In this document: in pieces, positions 14,736-19,242 of the stretch
Layout: every line of letters begins with the position of its first letter
Position numbering within the stretch: position 1 is the first letter of the stretch
Origin: a virus
Reading direction: 5' to 3' (one strand)
Virus record (IMG/VR): IMGVR_UViG_3300005355_000020
Span: 1 to 27,769 of that record
DNA length: 27,769 nucleotides
Translations under genes and position numbers: made by a program
The notes under the pieces: model-generated
Databases searched by the model: none
Seen by the model: the letters and a program-made list of their open reading frames with translations, nothing else
Told to the model about the DNA's origin: nothing

Positions 14736-14767
14736 TTTGCGTCTTTCGAATTTCGTTGCGATGACGA

Positions 14768-14790
14768 ATTATAACCCGTTAGCGCGTAAC
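14768..14790 (-). promoter_or_regulatory. Cluster promoter P7, -10 built into an upstream stop codon
   Basis: TATAAT (14773-14768) is formed by the final Leu codon and stop codon TTA-TAA of the upstream gene plus one base. The core GTTA (14778-14781), spacer GCGCG, TAAC (14787-14790) lies within that gene's last codons. The leader has the TTCGTCATCGCAACGAA hairpin also found at P5. Confidence 0.65.
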
Positions 14791-14987
14791 TCCGCAAGTG
14801 CTTTCTGAAAATGTTTGTAGGCTTCTTCTTTCACTCCTCGCAGCGTCGTCGATTTCGCGATCTCTTTGCCGTTGTACGTGAGTCGCCACATGGTGCCGAT
14901 GACAGGATAGTCTTTTTGCGCAACGTAGTTGCCCCAGGTATAGCGCCTGTGGGCATACTTGCTGCGGTGCCATGTCATCGCGCTCAT
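14769..14987 (-). CDS. Hypothetical protein (72 aa)
   Basis: Starts MSAMTWHRSKYAHRRYTWG: aromatic and basic, then a beta-like TMWRLTYNGKEIAKST and a C-terminal helix, EEAYKHFQKALAELRANGL. The start at 14987 overlaps the upstream stop (ATGA); the longer form from 15017 lies within that gene. Its last codons double as promoter P7. Function unknown. Confidence 0.72.
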   Translation of the reverse strand: MSAMTWHRSKYAHRRYTWGNYVAQKDYPVIGTMWRLTYNGKEIAKSTTLRGVKEEAYKHFQKALAELRANGL

Positions 14988-15442
14988 ACTTCGACCAGCA
15001 CCCAGGCTTGCACCCATTTACGGCCAGGGTAGTTCGGCACAGTTGCGATTTGCGGCACCGGATCGAACATCATGACACCTTCACGCACTGCGACTTCGAA
15101 CTTCGCTTCTGCTGCGCGCACGATTGCCATCTCTTCGAATGCGCGAGCTTGCCGCTTCTCGCGGTCCGCTTGCTGGCGTGCTTCTTCTTGCTTTTGCAGT
15201 TCGTTCACGGTATCGAGCCACGCACCGTGCTTCTTCCAGTCGATGCCTTGCGTCAAGAGCCATGCTTCGGCTTCGGCGTCGTCGAAGTTGACCGTCGACC
15301 CTAGACTACCCTCCCAATGCGCCATGCGCCCGGATATGCGGCCAGTGACGCCGACGCGACCGTTCTCGAATTGGTGCACGCTCTTCACGTCGAGGATTCT
15401 GCCTGCGTTGCTCTTTGCGTCTTTGCTGATGCGGAATTTCAT
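14984..15442 (-). CDS. Hypothetical protein with long charged helix (152 aa)
   Basis: The N-terminal third is beta-like (MKFRISKDAKSNAGRILDV, then GRVGVTGRISGRMAHWEG). The middle (residues about 77-117) is a long Gln/Glu/Arg/Ala-rich helix likely to form a coiled coil (NELQKQEEARQQADREKRQA), and a short strand region ends the protein. The start is seven bases after the upstream stop. Third gene of the unit from 16033. Function unknown. Confidence 0.75.
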   Translation of the reverse strand: MKFRISKDAKSNAGRILDVKSVHQFENGRVGVTGRISGRMAHWEGSLGSTVNFDDAEAEAWLLTQGIDWKKHGAWLDTVNELQKQEEARQQADREKRQARAFEEMAIVRAAEAKFEVAVREGVMMFDPVPQIATVPNYPGRKWVQAWVLVEV

Positions 15443-15448
15443 GATGGT

Positions 15449-15850
15449 TTACTCTGCTTCGCTGGGTAGATCGTTGAGAAGCTCGTCGTGCATTTCAGCA
15501 TCGAAGCTCACTTCTTCATCGGGCATGTCGACGCTGACTTCTTCGAGATCGGCGTTCTGCCATGCCTCGATCATTGCACGCACTGCTTCGCCTTTCTCGC
15601 CTTCTTGCCAGCGTTCAGACTTCTCCTCGAAGTCGTTCTCCCAATTCTGGGCAACGTCGTCGACGAAGGACTTCGCTTCGGCGAGCACTTCATTGTAGGC
15701 GTCGATCTTCTCTTGCAGGTCGGCGCGTGCTGTGGTCATTGCGTCGTTAAACGCAGTCACAGCGGTGTCGAGCGCTTCGCGTTCTTCTTGAATGCGAGTC
15801 GCGAGTGTGTCGCGTTGTTCGTTCTGTTCTTTGCCGAGTTTGAATAGCAT
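15449..15850 (-). CDS. Acidic coiled-coil phage protein (133 aa)
   Basis: Opens MLFKLGKEQNEQRDTLATRI and remains an almost unbroken charged helix through DLQEKIDAYNEVLAEAKSFV, ending in a very acidic tail (DMPDEEVSFDAEMHDELL). I recall proteins beginning FKLGK with a similar coiled coil and EKWQEGE-like segment in other phages, all without function. The ATG at 15850 follows CTGAAAGAACATC. Second gene of the unit from 16033. Confidence 0.78.
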   Translation of the reverse strand: MLFKLGKEQNEQRDTLATRIQEEREALDTAVTAFNDAMTTARADLQEKIDAYNEVLAEAKSFVDDVAQNWENDFEEKSERWQEGEKGEAVRAMIEAWQNADLEEVSVDMPDEEVSFDAEMHDELLNDLPSEAE

Positions 15851-15859
15851 GATGTTCTT

Positions 15860-16033
15860 TCAGTTGATGGATTTCAATGCCGACACCGGCAAGCAGAGTT
15901 CTCCGCGACCTTTGCGGCCTGTGGTCGGGCAGACCTCTTTGAGTTGCGCATAGCGCTCGTTGCCGACGATGCGAAACCTCAAGATGATGAAGGTTCCGAC
16001 CTTGACGCCTTTGACTGTTTGTCCGATTTGCAT
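15860..16033 (-). CDS. Small hypothetical protein (57 aa)
   Basis: Found by translating the minus strand below a promoter cassette: MQIGQTVKGVKVGTFIILRF, then RIVGNERYAQLKEVCPTTGR and LCLPVSALKSIN. It looks like a small beta-barrel with two cysteines. AACAGAAAGGCACAAA precedes the ATG at 16033, exactly as for other cluster genes, and ten bases separate its stop from the next start. First gene of a four-gene unit. Function unknown. Confidence 0.75.
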   Translation of the reverse strand: MQIGQTVKGVKVGTFIILRFRIVGNERYAQLKEVCPTTGRKGRGELCLPVSALKSIN

Positions 16034-16060
16034 TTTGTGCCTTTCTGTTGGTGTGTAGAG

Positions 16061-16089
16061 ATTATAGCACCGCTACAGTGTAACGGTGC
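16061..16089 (-). promoter_or_regulatory. Cluster promoter P8: palindrome (one mismatch) plus extended -10
   Basis: GCACCGCTA (16067-16075), spacer CAGTG, TAACGGTGC (16081-16089): the only copy with a mismatch in the core (GCTA instead of GTTA). TGCTATAAT abuts (-10 at 16066-16061). TTTATTTTTA follows on the plus strand. Drives four genes down to 14769. Confidence 0.78.
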
Positions 16090-16097
16090 ATTTATTT

Positions 16098-16364
16098 TTA
16101 GTTGGTGCCGTAAACAGTGCGCTTCACGTTCCACTTGTCGCACACCGGCTTGCCGTTCTCATCTTCGTCGATTGCGACGTGAACAACGGTCTGCAAGATG
16201 CGAGCGAAGCGCTTCTCGCCGGTGTTGTTGAAAGCGATCTCGAAGGGGAAACCGTTCTGCGCGCCCCAGGAGTCAGCAGCGGCAGTGTAGAACTCTGCCC
16301 AATGCTTGCAGCCGGAATCGTCGCGCCATTCGATTTGTCCTACGGGTTTGTTTGCTGCTGTCAT
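16098..16364 (-). CDS. Hypothetical protein (88 aa), single-gene unit
   Basis: MTAANKPVGQIEWRDDSGCK leads into aromatic, mixed alpha/beta sequence (HWAEFYTAAADSWGAQNG) and a beta-like end (VHVAIDEDENGKPVCDKWNV). The start at 16364 is six bases after AACAGAAAG; the extension to 16409 would include the promoter. Function unknown. Confidence 0.78.
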   Translation of the reverse strand: MTAANKPVGQIEWRDDSGCKHWAEFYTAAADSWGAQNGFPFEIAFNNTGEKRFARILQTVVHVAIDEDENGKPVCDKWNVKRTVYGTN

Positions 16365-16399
16365 GATCTGCTTTCTGTTTGCGGGTTGCTGAAGCCTAG

Positions 16400-16428
16400 A
16401 GTATATCACCGTTATCGGGTAACGGTGA
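16400..16428 (-). promoter_or_regulatory. Cluster promoter P9: palindrome with swapped end pair
   Basis: TCACCGTTA (16406-16414), spacer TCGGG, TAACGGTGA (16420-16428), abutting TGATATACT (-10 at 16405-16400). The outermost pair is T-A where P2, P3 and P6 have G-C, a second independent compensatory change. The leader CTAGGCTTCAGCAACCC matches that of P1. Confidence 0.8.
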
Positions 16429-16436
16429 ATTTATTT

Positions 16437-16823
16437 TTAGGCGACAACCTTGAAGGGTTTGTTCCACTTGCCGACGTTGATGTCGACATAGTGTCCGACG
16501 TGGAAATAGTCGGTCATGCTGTCGGACTTGTCGAAGTTGTCGAGGTTCAGAGCGTTGCTGATCTTCTCGAAGATAGCCGTGACGGCTGCGTCGGTGAAGC
16601 ACTCGTCGACGCGCTTGTGATAAATCTGAGCATAGGTCATTTCGGCGGGCTTGCGATACTCGCTCGGGACCAGAGCGGCGATGATGTCGACGGGCGCAGC
16701 GCTGATGTTCAGGACGATGGTGGAGTGATGTTGCACAGCGAGTGTGTACTTCCATCCCTTCGGCATCACCGGCTTGAGAGCGGCGGCGATTTTTGCTTTT
16801 TTGTCTTGATCTACGTAGGCCAT
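16437..16823 (-). CDS. Conserved phage protein of unknown function (128 aa)
   Basis: Pattern MAYVDQDKKAKIAAALKPVM, then KYTLAVQHHSTIVLNISAAP, and a C-terminal NVGKWNKPFKVV. I recall proteins with the AVxHHSTxVLxI segment from many phages, including large myoviruses, with no assigned role. An alpha/beta fold is likely. ACAGAAAGAAAATC precedes the start. Single-gene unit. Confidence 0.82.
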   Translation of the reverse strand: MAYVDQDKKAKIAAALKPVMPKGWKYTLAVQHHSTIVLNISAAPVDIIAALVPSEYRKPAEMTYAQIYHKRVDECFTDAAVTAIFEKISNALNLDNFDKSDSMTDYFHVGHYVDINVGKWNKPFKVVA

Positions 16824-16858
16824 GATTTTCTTTCTGTGTGTCGGTTGCTGAAGATTCG

Positions 16859-16893
16859 ATTATAGCGAGCTTTTCGTCGTTACGCGCTAACGA
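16859..16893 (-). promoter_or_regulatory. Cluster promoter P10: displaced palindrome
   Basis: TATAAT (16864-16859) without TGn extension; the palindrome TCGTTA (16877-16882), spacer CGCGC, TAACGA (16888-16893) lies 12 bases away. The pair next to the core is T-A instead of C-G, a further compensatory change. Confidence 0.68.
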
Positions 16894-16901
16894 ACCAACT
16901 G

Positions 16902-17102
16902 TTACATTTGCCGTAGAATGTCGTAGCCTGTCGTGCTGCCTCGATTTAATTCGTCGCGCAAGCGTCGTGCGAGCTTCGCGCTAGGTAAGCGCTTAAGCGA
17001 GATATTAGCGCGCACGTCGACGACATCCCATCCCAGGACAACGCGCCCGTGACGCGGGCCAAGGCACTCGCGTTTGACGACTGCAAAGGGTTTGTTCTTC
17101 AT
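16902..17102 (-). CDS. Small basic hypothetical protein (66 aa)
   Basis: Starts MKNKPFAVVKRECLGPRHGR and continues VVLGWDVVDVRANISLKRLP, ending in a basic helix (AKLARRLRDELNRG). Net positive, possibly nucleic-acid binding. The ATG overlaps the upstream stop (ATGA), with AAGG further upstream, so coupling is likely. Third gene of the unit from 17562. Function unknown. Confidence 0.72.
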   Translation of the reverse strand: MKNKPFAVVKRECLGPRHGRVVLGWDVVDVRANISLKRLPSAKLARRLRDELNRGSTTGYDILRQM

Positions 17103-17314
17103 GCGGCGACAGCCTTCGCGGCGAGTTGTCCTGCATAGGTGCAGGGTTCCCAGGTTAGCACCGTGACGACGGCACCGCGAGAGCGGGCTATAAGCGCATT
17201 CTCGCGACTGATAGCGCGCATGGCCGTTGCTGCGCTCTTATACGTGCGGTCGTGCTCTTTCCAGAGCCATCCACCAGAGGGAAGCTCCATCATAGTGATC
17301 GAGCGGTGAATCAT
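17099..17314 (-). CDS. Small hypothetical protein (71 aa)
   Basis: MIHRSITMMELPSGGWLWKE, then HDRTYKSAATAMRAISREN and an Ala-rich C-terminus. The start at 17314 overlaps the upstream stop (ATGA); the longer form from 17434 runs antisense-like through the upstream gene and is rejected. Second gene of the unit from 17562. Function unknown. Confidence 0.7.
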   Translation of the reverse strand: MIHRSITMMELPSGGWLWKEHDRTYKSAATAMRAISRENALIARSRGAVVTVLTWEPCTYAGQLAAKAVAA

Positions 17315-17562
17315 CGCACGTACCCATTGCGAATCAGGAAGTCGACCAAGTCCCACTTGTTCGCGGACTCGCGAATCTTGCCTTTGTGCAGCGGGTAGCA
17401 GTTGACGTAATAGACCGTCTTGCCTTCTTTGCACAGCGTGCCGATCAATTCAAGCGCTTTGTCTTCGCGCTTGCCGTTCTTCTCTGCCTGCGCGATGTCG
17501 CGATTGATGCCCGCCATCCAGCGGGATTCTTGAACTTCTTCGAATGATTTGCGTGCGGTCAT
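17311..17562 (-). CDS. Hypothetical protein (83 aa)
   Basis: MTARKSFEEVQESRWMAGIN, a charged helix, then KALELIGTLCKEGKTVYYVN and KWDLVDFLIRNGYVR. Two adjacent ATGs (17565 and 17562) are possible. The second restores the six-base spacing from AGAAAG seen in the rest of the cluster, so 17562 is chosen. First gene of a three-gene unit. Function unknown. Confidence 0.75.
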   Translation of the reverse strand: MTARKSFEEVQESRWMAGINRDIAQAEKNGKREDKALELIGTLCKEGKTVYYVNCYPLHKGKIRESANKWDLVDFLIRNGYVR

Positions 17563-17588
17563 CATCTGCTTTCTGTTGGTGTGCCTCG

Positions 17589-17605
17589 ATTATAGCACAC
17601 TGTTA
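17589..17605 (-). promoter_or_regulatory. Cluster promoter P11: extended -10 with half palindrome
   Basis: TGCTATAAT (-10 at 17594-17589) with only one half-site GTTA (17602-17605); the second arm is absent because the upstream gene ends at 17607. The leader CACACCAACAGAAAG matches other copies. Drives 17562 to 16902. Confidence 0.68.
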
Positions 17606-17606
17606 A

Positions 17607-17768
17607 TCATTGGCCCCAGGCAATGACGCGGAAGAAGTACGGCGTGAACGATTTGCAGTTCATCGCCAGAGCGGCGGCTTCTGCTTCATCGCGTGTTGCG
17701 TATGACTGCGAGAGGTAGTGGCTGTTTAGGCCAGCGGACCCTAGATATTCTGCGTGGATTTTGAACAT
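17607..17768 (-). CDS. Small hypothetical protein (53 aa)
   Basis: MFKIHAEYLGSAGLNSHYLS, then YATRDEAEAAALAMNCKSF and a hydrophobic end, YFFRVIAWGQ. Looks like a strand-helix-strand mini-fold. AACAGAAAGGCGCATC precedes the start at 17768; the longer form from 17813 would include the promoter. Single-gene unit. Function unknown. Confidence 0.75.
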   Translation of the reverse strand: MFKIHAEYLGSAGLNSHYLSQSYATRDEAEAAALAMNCKSFTPYFFRVIAWGQ

Positions 17769-17797
17769 GATGCGCCTTTCTGTTTGCGGGTTGGTGT

Positions 17798-17823
17798 GCA
17801 CCGAGTATAGCACAACTCGGTGC
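17798..17823 (-). promoter_or_regulatory. Cluster promoter P12: different palindrome centred on the -10
   Basis: TGCTATACT (-10 at 17809-17804) lies inside a palindrome GCACCGAGT (17798-17806), eight-base spacer, ACTCGGTGC (17815-17823). The arm begins like the others (GCACCG) but the core GTTA is replaced by AGT and the whole repeat is shifted onto the -10. Confidence 0.7.
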
Positions 17824-17831
17824 GGTTAATC

Positions 17832-18134
17832 TCAGAAGCTAGTATACAGGCCGGTGTGTTCTTCAAACGACTTGCACAGCATGTCAGCGTAGATGCCGGT
17901 GACTTCGGCCTTCTTCGTCAGCTTGAGCGAGCGCAGCGAATAGAAGGTCACGTCATACAGGTCGTCAGCCGTGAGCGTCACAGCAACGCGATTGATGCCC
18001 TTGCTGTTGCGACCAATTGCGAAGATCAGCGAGCCGTTTTGATCTTTGGAGTCGAACGCGAAGTTCTTCGCGCCGGTCATTGCGCAGAACTTGTTGCCGC
18101 CGAGTTGCGAGAGGATGGTTTGTGCGATTGTCAT
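17832..18134 (-). CDS. Conserved phage protein of unknown function (100 aa)
   Basis: MTIAQTILSQLGGNKFCAMT, then GAKNFAFDSKDQNGSLIFAI, a DDLYDVTF segment and the end EEHTGLYTSF. This combination (QLGGN.F.AMTGAKNF ... DLYDV.F ... F...TGLYTS) is one I recall from a very widespread phage family without known function. A mixed alpha/beta fold is likely. ACAGAAAGCAGCAA precedes the start. Single-gene unit. Confidence 0.85.
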   Translation of the reverse strand: MTIAQTILSQLGGNKFCAMTGAKNFAFDSKDQNGSLIFAIGRNSKGINRVAVTLTADDLYDVTFYSLRSLKLTKKAEVTGIYADMLCKSFEEHTGLYTSF

Positions 18135-18160
18135 TTGCTGCTTTCTGTTGGTGTGAATGA

Positions 18161-18186
18161 ATTATAGCAGCGTTATCACGTAACGC
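18161..18186 (-). promoter_or_regulatory. Cluster promoter P13: palindrome plus extended -10
   Basis: TGCTATAAT (-10 at 18166-18161) followed by GCGTTA (18170-18175), spacer TCACG, TAACGC (18181-18186). The pair beside the core is G-C where most copies have C-G, another compensatory change. Confidence 0.76.
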
Positions 18187-18202
18187 AAGCTACATCGCAA
18201 AT

Positions 18203-18379
18203 TTATTTTGCTGCCTTCGCTGCCTTGGCGCGGGCTTGCTTGGCGCGCAGAGCGGTCCAATAGGCAACGACGACGCGGGCGCGGGCGAGTTGGTGCGCGT
18301 CGAACTTGTCTGCGCGGGCAACCATGTCGGCGGCGGTGCCAAGGGTCATCGTGAGGTCATTTTTGCTGATCTTGTTCAT
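18203..18379 (-). CDS. Small helical hypothetical protein (58 aa)
   Basis: MNKISKNDLTMTLGTAADMV, then helix DAHQLARARVVVAYWTALRA and a Lys/Ala-rich tail, KQARAKAAKAAK. Basic, possibly DNA-binding. AGAAAGACAGAA precedes the ATG at 18379; the longer form from 18454 would read through the promoter and terminator. Single-gene unit. Confidence 0.75.
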   Translation of the reverse strand: MNKISKNDLTMTLGTAADMVARADKFDAHQLARARVVVAYWTALRAKQARAKAAKAAK

Positions 18380-18411
18380 TTCTGTCTTTCTGTTTGCGTT
18401 GTCGATGACGA

Positions 18412-18435
18412 AGTATAACACGTTATCGCGTAACG
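18412..18435 (-). promoter_or_regulatory. Cluster promoter P14: palindrome plus extended -10
   Basis: TGTTATACT (-10 at 18417-18412) followed by CGTTA (18421-18425), spacer TCGCG, TAACG (18431-18435). The leader TTCGTCATCGACAACG is a variant of the hairpin leader of P5 and P7. Confidence 0.74.
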
Positions 18436-18444
18436 GAACAAGAG

Positions 18445-18478
18445 AAAGCCCCACTATTTTGTGGGGCTTTCTTTTTAT
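18445..18478 (-). terminator. Strong intrinsic terminator, probably bidirectional
   Basis: AAAGCCCCAC (18445-18454), loop TATTTT, GTGGGGCTTT (18461-18470): a ten-base-pair perfect stem. On the minus strand it directly follows the stop of the 18475-19035 gene and is followed by CTTTCTCTTGTT. On the plus strand it is followed by CTTTTTATT. It is the only classic terminator inside the cluster. Confidence 0.85.
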
Positions 18479-19035
18479 TGAATCACCGGACGGTTAATGA
18501 TCGTCTGGGCTAAGCCGTTATATGCGCCATGTTCCTTCACGGTGGCCTTCATCGTCACGGTGTCGCCGACTTCGCCGAGTTCCTTGCTGCCTTTGTAGAC
18601 GAACGTGTTGCCGTTCTCATCGGTCATGATGTGAATGTAGCTGATGCCATACATGCCTTCAAGTTCCATCAGCTTATTGATGGTGAGCGTGAACACTTCG
18701 CGCTGTCCCACGGTGCTGACGTGGCGTCCAATCGTTGCCGGTGCGTTGCGGGCTTCGATCTTCGCTGCGGCTTTGGCTTTGGCCTTCGCGAGCATGCTTC
18801 GGCCTGCGTTCAATTGAGCGGGCGACAGGGTGCCACGGTCTTCGTAAGAGGCAGACAGGGACTTTGCGAACTCGGACCAGTTAGACGCGCTGTAGAGGCA
18901 ATCGAGCACTTCTTGTGCGTCTGCGTTCTCGCGGAAGAACTTAGCGTTCGCGGCGCTTCTGATCCTGCGCTTGATGGCGGCTTCATAGGCGGCTTCGTCT
19001 TCGATGATGGGGCTGATGGTGAATGCGCGGTTCAT
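18475..19035 (-). CDS. Protein with C-terminal OB-fold-like domain (186 aa)
   Basis: The first gene transcribed in the leftward direction. The N-terminal 100 residues are helical and charged (EAAYEAAIKRRIRSAANAKF, with a basic KAKAKAAAKIEARN segment). Residues about 104-186 form a beta-rich domain: STVGQREVFTLTINKLME, then YGISYIHIMTDENGNTFVY, then GDTVTMKATVKEHGAYNGLA and TIINRP. I recall this block (DGN...G..V..KATVK.H..Y.G..QT...R) from phage proteins and read it as an OB-like nucleic-acid binding fold. A single-stranded DNA or RNA binding role is inference. AACAGAAAG is six bases before the start. Confidence 0.8.
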   Translation of the reverse strand: MNRAFTISPIIEDEAAYEAAIKRRIRSAANAKFFRENADAQEVLDCLYSASNWSEFAKSLSASYEDRGTLSPAQLNAGRSMLAKAKAKAAAKIEARNAPATIGRHVSTVGQREVFTLTINKLMELEGMYGISYIHIMTDENGNTFVYKGSKELGEVGDTVTMKATVKEHGAYNGLAQTIINRPVIQ

Positions 19036-19069
19036 GGTGTGCTTTCTGTTGTGGGTTGCTGATGGAGCA

Positions 19070-19106
19070 AGTATAGCACGGGAAATTAAGCCATGTCACG
19101 CGTAAC
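19070..19106 (-). promoter_or_regulatory. Cluster promoter P15 with near-consensus -35
   Basis: TGCTATACT (-10 at 19075-19070) with GTGACA (19099-19094) 18 bases upstream, the only cluster promoter with a recognisable -35. The palindrome is reduced to one TAAC half-site (19103-19106). It is the first promoter of the cluster and may not need the factor that acts at the other copies. Confidence 0.6.
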
Positions 19107-19151
19107 GAAGCATAACTCGAGTTTTTTAGTCGGGTATTTGACGCGACGGCT

Positions 19152-19190
19152 TTGATGTGGCAGGAATTTGCTTGTATTCGTCTGCCACAT
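19152..19190 (+). promoter_or_regulatory. Inverted repeat over a weak rightward promoter candidate
   Basis: ATGTGGCAG (19155-19163) and CTGCCACAT (19182-19190) are exact reverse complements, with inner GAAT/ATTC continuing the pairing. A weak TTGATG (19152-19157), 17 bases, TATTCG (19175-19180) lies within it. The rightward virion genes after the cluster need a promoter between 19107 and 19242, and this repeat is the only structured element there. The remainder of this 136-base gap shows nothing else. Confidence 0.4.
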
Positions 19191-19242
19191 GGCGTAAGGT
19201 GTCGTGGCTCGCGATTCGCGTTAACTCAACTAGGAAATAAAC

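Noticed and set aside
15072-15698. Plus-strand open frame of 208 codons, Ser-rich
   Set aside because: Antisense of the coiled-coil genes; Ser/Ala/Phe runs result from reading Glu/Arg/Lys helices backwards.
16086-16865. Plus-strand open frame of 259 codons
   Set aside because: It is antisense to two minus-strand genes that have promoters and ribosome sites, crosses their promoter cassette and has no ribosome site or coding character of its own.
11303-18435. CRISPR array
   Set aside because: The repeated palindromes are irregularly spaced between genes, with coding sequence rather than uniform spacers between them.
18529-19062. Plus-strand open frame of 177 codons
   Set aside because: Mirror of the OB-fold-like gene, with His/Val/Phe-rich composition typical of an antisense frame.
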